NCBI RefSeq assembly: GCF_000753865.1
Contig: NZ_JQFW01000014.1
Coordinates: 1-64,000 of the forward strand
Direction: 5' to 3'
Length of the DNA: 64,000 nt
Source of the DNA: Alteromonas sp. LOR
GTDB lineage: Bacteria > Pseudomonadota > Gammaproteobacteria > Enterobacterales > Alteromonadaceae
Below the pieces are notes generated by a model. The model was not told the origin of the DNA. It did no database searches and saw nothing but the letters and a program-made list of their open reading frames with translations. Shown here piece after piece: positions 26,955-36,157 of the stretch (position 1 is its first letter; each line of letters starts with the position of its first letter). The position numbers and the translations under genes were made by a program.

Positions 26955-28235
26955 ATGGAAGTAACTACCTCTGTTCGCGATACGTTTGTACATCTAGTAC
27001 ACGATGTATTTCCGAACCTCACAACGGGTGAACCACTTTATAACGTACTTGCAGGTGGCTGCATTCTACTATCCGCTGTGATTATCTATGTTTTTGCTCG
27101 CTTGTTAATCAGGCCGCAAATAGCGCGCTTAGTGTATAGATCGAACAATGTTTGGGATAACGCGCTGCAGGAGTACGGCTTTTTCAGGCGTTTGATGCAC
27201 TTGTTTCCAGCGTTATTTATTTACGTAACCACGCCGCTACTTATTGACGAAGAGGCTGTTCTCTTCGGCCTAATGGTGAAAAGTTCGCAGCTATACATGC
27301 TGTACAGTGGACTTCTCGCGCTTTATGCCCTTTTGAGTACCGTGGAGTATGTATACAACTCCTCTGCACTGGCTAGGCGCGCGCCTATCACAGGCTTTAT
27401 TCAGGTAACAAAGCTTGGGTTCGCTATCGTTACTATACTCCTTTGTATATCGCTGATTGTTGACAGAAGCCCTCTGCTCATAGTGTCTGGCCTAACTGCA
27501 ATTGCCGCCGTACTTCTTTTAATATTCAGAGATACCATTTTAGGTTTTGTCGCCGGAATTCAAATTGCAGCAAATCGCATGTTCAATACGGGCGACTGGA
27601 TTTCTATGCAAAAGTATGAGGTTGACGGCGAAATCAAGGAAATAGGACTTACCAACGTCAAGGTACAAAACTGGGATAAAACCATCTCTACCTTACCTAC
27701 CTATAGCTTAACAACAGAAGCCGTAAAAAACTGGCGTGGGATGCAAGAGTCTGGCGGACGCAGAATTAAACGCGCCATCCACTTAGATGTGCATTCAATA
27801 AAGCTTTGCGACAATGAAATGTTAGAGCGTTTTTCCAAAATTCGCTATATCAATGATTATATTGAGAAAAAGAAAAACGAACTGCAGGCTTACCACAGAG
27901 ACTACTCAATTGATGAGTCAGACTTACTGAACAGTCGACGTTTGACTAACATTGGAACGTTTCGCGCGTATTTAGAGGCTTACTTGAGAAAGCACCCTCA
28001 CATTCATCAAGAACTCACGCTAATGGTAAGACAGTTGCCGCCTACGGAGCTCGGATTGCCACTGGAGATTTATTGCTTCAGCGCAAGACAAGAATGGGTG
28101 GATTACGAAAAAGTACAGGCTGACATTTTTGACCACGTTATGGCCATGCTTGAGCCTTTCGACTTGCGAGCTTACCAACGAGATAGCCACTTAGGCGCAC
28201 TGGTGAATAGAAGCTCCGAGTCGCCTAGCCCTTGA
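26955..28235 (+). CDS. YbdG-like mechanosensitive channel
   Basis: A 426-residue MscS-superfamily protein. About five N-terminal membrane helices precede the pore helix and upper vestibule with RDTILGFVAGIQIAANRMFNTGDWI and EIKEIGLTNVKVQNWDKTISTLPTYSL, then NWRGMQESGGRRIKRAIHLD. These match E. coli YbdG (MscM), which opens under hypo-osmotic stress. The start chosen is the ATG at 26955; a TTG three bases earlier is possible given GGAG at 26942-26945. It is the last gene of the acyltransferase operon. Confidence 0.9.
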   Translation: MEVTTSVRDTFVHLVHDVFPNLTTGEPLYNVLAGGCILLSAVIIYVFARLLIRPQIARLVYRSNNVWDNALQEYGFFRRLMHLFPALFIYVTTPLLIDEEAVLFGLMVKSSQLYMLYSGLLALYALLSTVEYVYNSSALARRAPITGFIQVTKLGFAIVTILLCISLIVDRSPLLIVSGLTAIAAVLLLIFRDTILGFVAGIQIAANRMFNTGDWISMQKYEVDGEIKEIGLTNVKVQNWDKTISTLPTYSLTTEAVKNWRGMQESGGRRIKRAIHLDVHSIKLCDNEMLERFSKIRYINDYIEKKKNELQAYHRDYSIDESDLLNSRRLTNIGTFRAYLEAYLRKHPHIHQELTLMVRQLPPTELGLPLEIYCFSARQEWVDYEKVQADIFDHVMAMLEPFDLRAYQRDSHLGALVNRSSESPSP

Positions 28236-28270
28236 TAAAAAATCCAGCTAGAGGCAACATTGAAAAATAA

Positions 28271-28295
28271 AAAAACCGGCATTTGCCGGTTTTTT
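28271..28295. terminator. Bidirectional terminator
   Basis: AAAAACCGGCA-TT-TGCCGGTTTTT with A and T runs, between the channel gene and the convergent small membrane protein gene. Confidence 0.9.
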
Positions 28296-28310
28296 TATTT
28301 GTTTGTGTTG

Positions 28311-28502
28311 TTAAGCCAGTGCATAACTCATCAAAAAGAAGATGACCAAACCAGTAACACCGAAAAAGCCATACTCTACTTTTTCTTGCATACCTTCAGC
28401 ACCCGCTTTCGCTGTAATAAAGCCCATAATGATGCTGCTAAGCCCAAGCGTAAAGGCAATTAGCGCAACACCGAACATAATTGCATTAGTCCAATCAGCC
28501 AT
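28311..28502 (-). CDS. Small two-helix membrane protein
   Basis: A 63-residue protein with two hydrophobic segments (about 7-30 and 44-62) joined by a polar loop AKAGAEGMQEKVEYG. AAGGGG lies upstream of the ATG at a suitable distance, and a strong terminator follows, so it is likely a real gene despite its size. I do not recognise the family. Confidence 0.65.
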   Translation of the reverse strand: MADWTNAIMFGVALIAFTLGLSSIIMGFITAKAGAEGMQEKVEYGFFGVTGLVIFFLMSYALA

Positions 28503-28901
28503 TGTGTTAACCCCTTAATTTAATTGGCCGTATTATGCATGAATTAAACCCTATTGAACATATTACAGTGAGGTTTAATTTTGTACTTTGCCCACAAGAT
28601 TGATCTTAGTCAAAATAGCTATTTTATTATTGTTTTGGCCAAAAAATTAGGGAGCTCGTTAAACCCTAAAAAACTTAAACTTATAAACCATTGAAAGTAT
28701 TAACTTTAAATAAATGGCATCGGCATTGCTACGTCTATAACTATTAACAAAGATAAATAGATTTAAGAAGAGACAACGCGAGAGATATAAAAGCGTAGGT
28801 GGTAGTTAGATTCACTATCGTATTTACGATTTATCTCAAAATAGCGTTTGCTCACCCATACACAGTTTAATTTTCGTTACGTCACGATTAGGGAATTTAC
28901 A
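28503..28901. other. AT-rich intergenic region
   Basis: About 400 bp between divergent genes. It holds the ribosome sites of both neighbours. I see no convincing gene, strong operator or RNA structure here. Confidence 0.5.
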
Positions 28902-29702
28902 ATGTCGAACACGTTTTTACTTTCAGTTACTGTTGCCACAGCACTAGTGAGTGGCCAAGCTATGGCCCATGATAATAGTTGCGATATCGAGCTAGATGGT
29001 CAGATTAAGTACTATCAAGGCAATCTCACTGTAGATATGGAAAATGGGTCAACACTCACCATCAATCCAAATCGGGACCTGTCGATAAACGGCGAGTCGG
29101 TAGCGCTTAATAAAGAGCAGCAAGTTTACGTTAACGACTATTACAATAGTATCGACACTGCTATTCCCATGACATTAACTATTGCCAGTGAAGGTTTAGA
29201 GGTTGCCAGTGTAGCCGTAACAGAAGTATTTGGTGAACTACTTGGCAGTGACAGCGGCCTAGACAGTGACTTTCAAGCACTCTTCGATTCTCTAGATCAA
29301 AAGCTTGCTCGTTCGTTTTATGATGATGCTGGCAATATACGTATCGACTCAACACAGTTTGATGAGCCTGGCTGGTTTGACGAAAGCTGGGAAGCCGAGT
29401 TTGAAGCGCAGATAGAGTCTCTAGTCAGTGAATCAATGGGCCGTATTCTTATTGCCCTTGGTACACAAATGCTGTGGGAAGGAGGCGATATGTCTGAGTT
29501 TGAACAGAAAATGGAACGCTTTGGCGAAGATTTGGAGTATCGTTTAGAAGCAAAAGCCGCTTCTTTGGAAGAAAAAGGCGAAGCTCTTTGCGACGTTCTT
29601 AAAAAAGCAGATTATGCAGAGTCTAAGATGCAAGCCTCTATTGCCGGGCTTGATGAGCTAAACCTTATCGATTTAGACAGTCACAGCAAGATGAAAATGT
29701 AG
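28902..29702 (+). CDS. DUF2884 (YggN-like) periplasmic protein
   Basis: From the ATG at 28902, preceded by AGGGAA, it has 266 residues: signal peptide to about residue 22 (SGQAMA/HD), then CDIELDGQIKYYQGNLTVDMENG and INGESVALNKEQQVYVNDYYNSI, which fit DUF2884, the family of E. coli YggN. The rest is acidic and helical, ending in a Met/Lys-rich tail. The cysteines (CDIEL near 28 and ALCDVL near 233) might pair. Function in the periplasm is unknown. The frame is open 18 codons upstream but without a ribosome site. Confidence 0.8.
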   Translation: MSNTFLLSVTVATALVSGQAMAHDNSCDIELDGQIKYYQGNLTVDMENGSTLTINPNRDLSINGESVALNKEQQVYVNDYYNSIDTAIPMTLTIASEGLEVASVAVTEVFGELLGSDSGLDSDFQALFDSLDQKLARSFYDDAGNIRIDSTQFDEPGWFDESWEAEFEAQIESLVSESMGRILIALGTQMLWEGGDMSEFEQKMERFGEDLEYRLEAKAASLEEKGEALCDVLKKADYAESKMQASIAGLDELNLIDLDSHSKMKM

Positions 29703-29804
29703 GCTTAGCCACACCTTTTTCCTAGTTTAACTGCACTAGTCAAACATAGTTAACATCTATCCTGACACGGAAAGCTGGTGAAATAACCATAGCGCTTACC
29801 GACC

Positions 29805-29840
29805 AAGCCGAACATATAATACATATGTTCGGCTTTTTGC
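29805..29840 (+). terminator. Terminator downstream of the DUF2884 gene
   Basis: AAGCCGAACATAT and ATATGTTCGGCTT, a perfect 13-bp stem with a 5-base loop, then TTT. It sits about 100 bp after the stop. Confidence 0.85.
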
Positions 29841-30009
29841 TTTTACGCCAAAAGGTTTAAATACTACACGCATGGAGTAAGTCGTTCTTTGCCTGATATA
29901 CTAATAGCCTAGATACAGTATTACATAGGCTAGGGCCGTAGCACTTTAACTTGGACGCCAGTGCTAAAATACAAACATCTTAATTATAGGCATGAAGGAC
30001 ACGTAACAA

Positions 30010-30837
30010 ATGCAGAAAAAAATAGTGATTACCGGTTACGGCTGGATGGCAGGTTATTTAGGCAATGCGTTATTAAGTAGCGATAGCCCTATAGACGCAC
30101 ACGTGGTGGGCACTACCAGAAGTGACGAAAAGTTGGTGCAAATGTCTAAGCACAATATTACAGGTATTAAGTTTGCACTTGGCGATGACACTTCACAACT
30201 ATGCCAACACATGAAGGATGCAACCTTCATTATTAACATTCCACCGGGTAGGCGTAGCACTCAGCTAGACGGCTTCACTCAGCAGGTTATTGCCCTTATT
30301 AACGATGCGGTTGCGGCAAACGTGGCGCATATTATTTTTGTAAGCACCACATCGGTTTACGGTGACAGTACTAACCAAACCCTCACAGAAACCAGTGCCC
30401 CCGCTCCTGAAACTGCATCGGCAAAAGCACACGTAGCCATAGAAGAACATCTTGCCTCGTTGTCATCTAAGGTGAATTACACCGTGCTTCGCTTGGCAGG
30501 CTTAGTTGGCCCAGACCGTCACCCTGCGCGCTCATTGAGCGGCCGTGAGTTACCCGCGGGTAATAAGCGAATTAACCTAGTGCATATCGCTGACGTTGTT
30601 AAGGGGTTGCTCGCGGTTATTGAAACGCCCCCACACAATTGCACACTGCACTTGTGTAGCGCACTTCACCCTAAACGCGGTGAATATTATTCTCGCGCTG
30701 CATCAGCATTAAACCTGCCTTTGCCACTATTTTCTGATACTGAATCTGAGGCAATGGGCAAGGTAATAGACGCTAGTGCAAGCTGGCAGGCGCTTGATAT
30801 TACACCAGCCTATGCAAACCCAGATGATATGTATTGA
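30010..30837 (+). CDS. NAD(P)-dependent epimerase/dehydratase-type SDR
   Basis: A 275-residue atypical short-chain dehydrogenase. The Rossmann motif is ITGYGWMAGYLGNALL (about 6-21), followed by INIPPGR, the strand IIFVSTTSVYGDS with a possible catalytic Ser/Tyr region, and LRLAGLVGPDRHPARSLSGR. This layout resembles E. coli YeeZ. The usual YxxxK pair is not clear, so the reaction is not known. It stands alone with a strong terminator downstream. A 14-bp tandem duplication overlaps its stop codon. Confidence 0.82.
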   Translation: MQKKIVITGYGWMAGYLGNALLSSDSPIDAHVVGTTRSDEKLVQMSKHNITGIKFALGDDTSQLCQHMKDATFIINIPPGRRSTQLDGFTQQVIALINDAVAANVAHIIFVSTTSVYGDSTNQTLTETSAPAPETASAKAHVAIEEHLASLSSKVNYTVLRLAGLVGPDRHPARSLSGRELPAGNKRINLVHIADVVKGLLAVIETPPHNCTLHLCSALHPKRGEYYSRAASALNLPLPLFSDTESEAMGKVIDASASWQALDITPAYANPDDMY

Positions 30838-30854
30838 TGAATATGTATTGATGA
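30827..30854. repeat. 14-bp tandem duplication at a stop codon
   Basis: ATATGTATTGATGA occurs twice in direct succession; the first copy contains the TGA stop of the SDR gene. It duplicates the C-terminal Met-Tyr-stop codons. Confidence 0.85.
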
Positions 30855-30925
30855 AGCACTGGCGCTTTATACGACTGTGTCGTCCTAAAAACTGTTAACG
30901 TATTTCAGGGCGGGACCGAAAAATT

Positions 30926-30959
30926 AAAAAGGGGGTAGCAACTGCTACCCCCTTTTTTT
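30926..30959 (+). terminator. Terminator after the SDR gene
   Basis: AAAAAGGGGGTAGCA-AC-TGCTACCCCCTTTTT, a very strong symmetric stem; it also lies about 90 bp after the leftward transporter gene end and may stop both. Confidence 0.9.
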
Positions 30960-31043
30960 GATGTTAATTTTATCTTTTAATCGGCTTACCCGCTAAAGCG
31001 TTGACACTTTTGAGGGCGTAAAGGTATGGGTAACCTGTGGCGT

Positions 31044-32465
31044 TTAACCGAACAGACTAAAATTAAAGTACTTCACCGCTACCGTGTTAACAAAAATAAC
31101 GAGCAAAATAACCGGAATGAAGGTTTTCAGTGAAATGTCGACGTATTTCTCAAACCAACTTCCTCTATAGTTATCGCTGCCTTCTTCTAGCGAAGCATTG
31201 AAATTTGCAGTCTTCCAACGATAGGTAACGAATAAGCAAATCAGCAGTCCGTTAAGCGGCAATATGGTTTCGTAGAAGACGTCAATAATCACATCAAAAA
31301 ACGATTTATCGGCACCGGCGTAACTTACGAACGTTGTCAGCACGTCGATTTTTCCGAACGACAGCGCGCTCAATATGGCCAATACAATCATGATGCTGCC
31401 TAGCGATGTAAGAGCCCACTTACGACTTACCCCTTTCTCATCCATTAATGCAGCAACGGGTACTTCAAAGATAGAGACCAATGAGGTAATCGCAGCAAAG
31501 AACACTAACAAGAAGAATAAACTGGCCACTACAGATGCGCCTAAATAACCGATAGACTCTTGTAATGCCAAGAATATACTCGGTAAATAAGTAAATATCA
31601 TGCCTACCGACGATTCACTTAAGTCTGCTGGGTCTATCTCTGGGTTAAAAGAGAATATTGCAGGTAGGATCATCAAGCCTGCGGTAAACGCAACGGCGGT
31701 ATCCATTAAAGCAACAAGTTTTGCCGAATTAGGAACGTCTGACTTTTTGTCGATGTAGCTACCATAGGTAATGAGAATACCCATACCTAGTGATAGTGAG
31801 AAAAAGGCTTGTGCTAACGCGCCGTTTATCACCGATGCATTCAATTTAGAAAAATCAGGCACAATGTAAAACTTAACGCCCGCCATCGCATTGTCTTGAG
31901 TGAGTACAAAAATCACCAAGCCAATAAGCATAACGAACAACGCTGGCATCAGCAGCTTCGCTGCTTTTTCAATCCCTTCTTTAACACCGCCTTGCAGTAT
32001 TAAGTAGACCACGCCAACAACAACTGCCATATACGCAAAAATAGACGGCGAATTGATGAATATCCCAAACGTGTCGGGATTAGCCAACTGGTCTAGGTTA
32101 CCGCTAACGGCTTCATATAAATAACCGAAAATCCATACGGTGATCACCATATAAAACACGGCAATCATAAATGGGGTAGCAATGGCTAGCCACCCTGCAA
32201 GCTTCCACTTTGTACTGTTATTGCTAATTGCGCTGTAGGCGCCCAATGGATCTTTTTTAGCATGACGACCCACTGACATTTCAGCCATCATCACAGGTAA
32301 GCAAATGGCAAAAACGAATATGGCATACATTAATAGAAATGCGCCCCCGCCATTTTTTGCTGCCCCTACTGGAAAGCCAACCAAATTACCAATACCAACT
32401 GCAGAGCCTGCAGCTGCCAAAATAAAACCTATGCGCGATCCGAACTGTTCTCTGGCCCCGCTCAT
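31044..32465 (-). CDS. Sodium-dependent transporter, NSS (SNF) family
   Basis: From the ATG at 32465, with GAGGAAGG upstream, it has 473 residues and about 11-12 membrane helices. The family signature at the N-terminus is REQFGSRIGFILAAAGSAVGIGNLVGFP, where helix 1 unwinds to bind sodium and substrate; NGGGAFLLMYAIF follows in helix 2. Bacterial members (LeuT, TnaT) take up amino acids or related compounds with Na+. The substrate cannot be read from the sequence. Na+ coupling fits a marine host. It has no co-directional partner gene. Confidence 0.92.
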   Translation of the reverse strand: MSGAREQFGSRIGFILAAAGSAVGIGNLVGFPVGAAKNGGGAFLLMYAIFVFAICLPVMMAEMSVGRHAKKDPLGAYSAISNNSTKWKLAGWLAIATPFMIAVFYMVITVWIFGYLYEAVSGNLDQLANPDTFGIFINSPSIFAYMAVVVGVVYLILQGGVKEGIEKAAKLLMPALFVMLIGLVIFVLTQDNAMAGVKFYIVPDFSKLNASVINGALAQAFFSLSLGMGILITYGSYIDKKSDVPNSAKLVALMDTAVAFTAGLMILPAIFSFNPEIDPADLSESSVGMIFTYLPSIFLALQESIGYLGASVVASLFFLLVFFAAITSLVSIFEVPVAALMDEKGVSRKWALTSLGSIMIVLAILSALSFGKIDVLTTFVSYAGADKSFFDVIIDVFYETILPLNGLLICLFVTYRWKTANFNASLEEGSDNYRGSWFEKYVDISLKTFIPVILLVIFVNTVAVKYFNFSLFG

Positions 32466-32680
32466 ATCCCTTCCTCTTGTTGAGTTATTGTTATGTTTAT
32501 TAGGATGGTATGTTTTGAAATGACTCGCAACGGCGTCAACGCCCAGTAGTTCTGACCATTTAAGAGTATTGTAGACTCTATAGGCCAATCAATACGCTGC
32601 ACCATACCCAAGAAAGTATGGTAACAGCAGTGTAATAAAAAGTCTTGATGTTGGACTCAACGAAATAGTAACAAAGCGTA

Positions 32681-33406
32681 TTACCAAGTTACCACTTCAC
32701 CGTCCCAGTCTATAAAATGGCAGGATTGGTCGCGATCTAGCTTAGATACGTGGGTAAATAGCTGATCGGCTGTAAAGGCTGGCGTGAACAGTTTCTTCTC
32801 TGCCACGTTTTTCTGAAATGGTTTTGACAACTCGGTGTCTACTGTACCTGGGTGGTAACACACCAACATGGCATTTTTCACTCGGCGCTTGTATTCAATG
32901 GACGCGGTTTTAACCAGCATATTAAGTGCAGCCTTAGAAGCGCGATATCCATACCAGCCACCAAATCCATTATCGGATATGCTGCCAACACGAGCGCTTA
33001 GGCAAACGACAGTGGCATGACTTTTATCCATTATGTTCACTAGATGCTTTAGCCACAAAGCAGGAATAATTGAATTCACGGCAAAATAGGAAGCCAGTGC
33101 GCTTTCGCTCATATCTTCTAAACGCTTCTCAGGGTTTACTCCTAAGTCGTCGTCTTTTAATACGCCTGTCGTCACAACCACATTATTCAGTTTGATGCCT
33201 TGGCTTTTCAGTTCCTCTACAAAAGCAGAAATGCTAGCTTCGTCATGCTCTGCTATGGTTTTTGCGGAGACGTTATCAGGCCAACTGCTGTCGACGTATC
33301 CGCTTCGACTTACCGCAATAACCTCATCGCCATTATCTGCAAATCGACTAACTAACGCATTACCGATGCCGCCTGAGGCACCAATTATTAGTGTTTTACT
33401 TGTCAT
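32681..33406 (-). CDS. Short-chain dehydrogenase (CsgA-like)
   Basis: A 241-residue SDR with cofactor loop IGASGGIGNALV (about 7-18), the catalytic Ser near VCLSARVGS, and YGYRASKAAL, in which Tyr and Lys form the Y-X3-K pair. The C-terminal end HFIDWDGEVVTW is of the type found in C-factor-like SDRs of marine bacteria. The substrate is unknown. It overlaps the preceding DCC-family gene by 11 bp, so the two are co-transcribed. Confidence 0.88.
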   Translation of the reverse strand: MTSKTLIIGASGGIGNALVSRFADNGDEVIAVSRSGYVDSSWPDNVSAKTIAEHDEASISAFVEELKSQGIKLNNVVVTTGVLKDDDLGVNPEKRLEDMSESALASYFAVNSIIPALWLKHLVNIMDKSHATVVCLSARVGSISDNGFGGWYGYRASKAALNMLVKTASIEYKRRVKNAMLVCYHPGTVDTELSKPFQKNVAEKKLFTPAFTADQLFTHVSKLDRDQSCHFIDWDGEVVTW

Positions 33407-33791
33407 TGGGCTCTCCTGGTATACAGCGCTCGCAGCTGCGCTTTTTGCCTGTTAATAAATAAGAAATTGTGTATCTGTGTTTAGCAAAAATGTTGTAAAA
33501 ACCGTCGGCAATAATACGAATGCCAGGCCAACGCAAAGGCGCATAAAGCCAACCAACGCCTACTGCTTTCCACGCTTCATGGGTAACATCTAAGCCAGTT
33601 ATCAAGGTTCCATCCTCTCGAAGTGCATGAATTCTTGCATTCAATGCATGCCAGTCTAATGTGGGGTAACGCTCACTAAAATCTGGCTCTTGTATGTCAA
33701 CGAGTGTTAATCGATTGTGCTTGTCTCGCTTTCTCAAGTGCTTCATTTCAGTCATGCACAGCGGACAATAGCCATCATAAAAAATAATCAC
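33396..33791 (-). CDS. DUF393 / DCC-family thiol-disulfide protein
   Basis: A 131-residue protein starting MIIFYDGYCPLCMTEM, the thioredoxin-like D-x-x-C-P-x-C motif of the DCC (DUF393) family, then RLTLVDIQEPDF and TGLDVTHEAWKAVG. These proteins are thought to be redox-active but remain poorly characterised. A CERCIPG segment near the C-terminus adds two more cysteines that could bind a metal or form a disulfide. It is first in a two-gene operon with the SDR. Confidence 0.87.
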   Translation of the reverse strand: MIIFYDGYCPLCMTEMKHLRKRDKHNRLTLVDIQEPDFSERYPTLDWHALNARIHALREDGTLITGLDVTHEAWKAVGVGWLYAPLRWPGIRIIADGFYNIFAKHRYTISYLLTGKKRSCERCIPGEPNDK

Positions 33792-33948
33792 TACAAAACC
33801 TCAAGTTAATTGGAAACGTACTAAAGCGCACGCAGTATGTATTTTTGTATTTGTTATTCGTTTATACGCTAAAAAAACATGCTTGGATGACTTGAGTTAG
33901 ACGCAGGTGGAACCCACACTACAGTCATTGAAATTGAGAGGTTTAATC

Positions 33949-34494
33949 ATGGCAAATTTACAGGTCGCCACATTGGCAGGCGGATGCTTTTGGTGCATAG
34001 AGTCAGCGTATAATACCGTTGAGGGTGTTGAAAAAGCGATATCGGGGTACGCCGGCGGCGAAGAACCGTCACCTTCTTACCAATCGGTATGTGGTGGCAG
34101 TACCGGACATGCTGAAGTGGTACAAGTTACCTTTGATGCAGACACCATTGGCTATCGCGAGATATTGGAAATCTTTTTTGCGCTGCACGATCCAACGCAG
34201 CTTAATCGTCAAGGTAATGATGTAGGCACGCAGTATAGAAGCGCGATTTTCTATCACAACGAAGGGCAAAAAGAAGAGGCGGAAAAAATAATTGCTGAGA
34301 TTACCGCTGAGGAAATTTGGCCCAACCCCGTCGTTACCGAGGTGGTTGAAGTGAACAATTATCACCCGGCCGAAGACTACCATCAGGATTATTTCAAAAA
34401 TAATCCGCAAAATCAGTATTGCTCGATGGTACTGGCGCCCAAACTGGCGAAGTTTAAAAAGACATTCGCATCGCGACTTCGCAAAGACGTTTAA
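33949..34494 (+). CDS. msrA: Peptide-methionine (S)-S-oxide reductase MsrA
   Basis: Repairs oxidised methionine (S epimer). From the ATG at 33949, with GAGAGG upstream, it has 181 residues. The catalytic motif GGCFWC has the nucleophile Cys13. EKAISGYAGG, GHAEVVQVTFD and LHDPTQLNRQGNDVGTQYRSAIF are all typical. The family's Glu and Tyr residues near the active site are present. A terminator follows. Confidence 0.95.
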   Translation: MANLQVATLAGGCFWCIESAYNTVEGVEKAISGYAGGEEPSPSYQSVCGGSTGHAEVVQVTFDADTIGYREILEIFFALHDPTQLNRQGNDVGTQYRSAIFYHNEGQKEEAEKIIAEITAEEIWPNPVVTEVVEVNNYHPAEDYHQDYFKNNPQNQYCSMVLAPKLAKFKKTFASRLRKDV

Positions 34495-34543
34495 ATAAGT
34501 GACTAACAATTTAAGCGTCTAATAACGTAAACGCTTAATAGAC

Positions 34544-34572
34544 AAAAAGGGGCAATCATTGCCCCTTTTTAG
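34544..34572 (+). terminator. Terminator after msrA
   Basis: AAAAAGGGGCAA-TCA-TTGCCCCTTTTT, a perfect 12-bp symmetric stem about 50 bp after the stop. Confidence 0.9.
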
Positions 34573-34704
34573 TTCCTACACAAAATCTATAAGATTGGCG
34601 AAATTAGATACCCTTCGCTTTTGCTGCATCCACTATTATTACGCGCTATTCATCAACCATAGACAATCAATTGATTTAATCTACCGCTTTTAATCGAACG
34701 TCGA

Positions 34705-35823
34705 CTATTGAAACCAAGCGTCGTTCAGTGGCACCGAGAATAACAGCGGCGCTAAGTCTTTGTACTTTTCTTCATCAGCTTTGCACGAGGCATTTTTTAA
34801 GTAATTCTTTTCCCATGGGTCGTTTATAATCCACAGTATATTTTCTATGGTCACTAGCCCTTCCATCGACGCATTATCCATCACGTAATCTTTGCAGGCT
34901 TCAGTACCTTTCACCATAAAAGTAACGGGTACTCGTAGTGTAGGTTGCTCACCTGCCACATCTATTATCCATAACTCGTCATCGTTTCTCGCCGCAGCAA
35001 TCAGAAAAGCGCGGTCATTAACCTTGTGTAGCGTCAATCCGTTAATAGGGTGATTGCCCGACGGAAACTTAGGTAATAAAAATGCGGGTTCTTTAACTAC
35101 GGCAAAGTCTGTCGTTGAAAAAAAGTTTTCATCAACATTTACGCTAAAAATACGAGGCTGATCTGCGATATCTTTTTCTAACCCCAGGTACATGGTTCCA
35201 TCTGCGTCCATCGCGATGCCTTCAATACCGTCATTTGGGAAGTTGCCTACGTTAAATGACGCTGGAAATTGCAGTGGACGAACATGGGTCATTGCAAAAT
35301 CGCCGTTGGCTTTGCGCGCCAAACGCACTAGCAATGTTGGATAATCTGTTGAACCTGTAGTGCTATATTTTGACTCACAGCGGGGGCTAAGTGCACCGGT
35401 TCGTGTGGCATCTTCAGTAACGGTGTAAATAACGTTGGCGTCTCTGGGGTCTACTGCGAGTGCTTCTAAATCAGGTTCGGCACTTAGGTAATTGTAAAAG
35501 CAGCTTCTTCTTACTTTGGTTGAAAAAGAAAAGGTACTGCTTGAAGACAGCAGCGTTGATGTGGCGGGGTCGATGCTGTGCAATTTTAATTGCTGGCTTT
35601 TGTCGGCGCTGGCGTCTGCTATTGTTAAAAGCTTATCGTTAATCGCCACCAACCCAGATGTTTGTGGGTCAAACATCACCTTGCCATTTTGTTGCGTTAT
35701 CCAGTTTCCCACCGTAATCACGGTCAAATCTTCTTTTTCAGGGGTAATAATGACCTCTTTTGTCTCACTGCATGCAGTTATAATTAGTGCAGTAACGCAG
35801 ATAAGCAGCGCATTTTTTAGCAT
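34705..35823 (-). CDS. Lipoprotein with a phytase-like/esterase-like beta-propeller
   Basis: A 372-residue protein with a lipobox: signal sequence ending LIITAC, so the Cys is lipidated. The rest looks like beta-propeller sequence: EPDLEALAVDPRDANVIYTVTED, NDGIEGIAMDADGTMYLGLEKD and NHPINGLTLHKVNDRAFLIAA repeat a common blade pattern with acidic residues. This resembles the 'esterase-like activity of phytase' family. Activity is not established. The ATG at 35823 follows AAGGAAC; a TTG lies three bases upstream. It is a single gene. Confidence 0.7.
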   Translation of the reverse strand: MLKNALLICVTALIITACSETKEVIITPEKEDLTVITVGNWITQQNGKVMFDPQTSGLVAINDKLLTIADASADKSQQLKLHSIDPATSTLLSSSSTFSFSTKVRRSCFYNYLSAEPDLEALAVDPRDANVIYTVTEDATRTGALSPRCESKYSTTGSTDYPTLLVRLARKANGDFAMTHVRPLQFPASFNVGNFPNDGIEGIAMDADGTMYLGLEKDIADQPRIFSVNVDENFFSTTDFAVVKEPAFLLPKFPSGNHPINGLTLHKVNDRAFLIAAARNDDELWIIDVAGEQPTLRVPVTFMVKGTEACKDYVMDNASMEGLVTIENILWIINDPWEKNYLKNASCKADEEKYKDLAPLLFSVPLNDAWFQ

Positions 35824-35826
35824 CAA

Positions 35827-36157
35827 GATAGTTCCTTTTTTGGCAGTGGTTTACAGTACAAAGCCATAGTGAGCCATGCAAAAAAATAGATTAGATGGCG
35901 CACGTTTTCAGAGTACGAATCATGCACTGGCCTAAACATAAGATAAGCACTAGCTAAGCATGAATAAATTGTAAGCGAGTATATAGAGCATACCGTTTAT
36001 ACACAAAAAAGAGTAAAATACGAAAAAAATGCACACGTGATGTCATCACTATGGGGAACGAACTATTTCAACACTAGGCTCTCAATCAGGCTCTCAATTA
36101 GATTCCCATTCAGAATCTGAGCGAGACAATCGAACAGAACGTCAAACCGACCTTCCA
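35827..36157. other. Intergenic region before the PhoD-like gene
   Basis: About 330 bp. It contains a perfect 13-base palindrome GTGATG-T-CATCAC (36037-36049) and a GGCTCTCAAT direct repeat (about 36076-36099). From 36040 onward it is also open in the phosphatase frame but without a normal start codon. Confidence 0.45.

Noticed and set aside
34069-34509. 146-residue open frame antisense to msrA
   Set aside because: Shadow of a clearly conserved gene.
36037-36049. CRP-type or other named operator at the GTGATGTCATCAC palindrome
   Set aside because: Symmetric, but it does not match the CRP spacing (TGTGA-N6-TCACA) and no regulator can be assigned.
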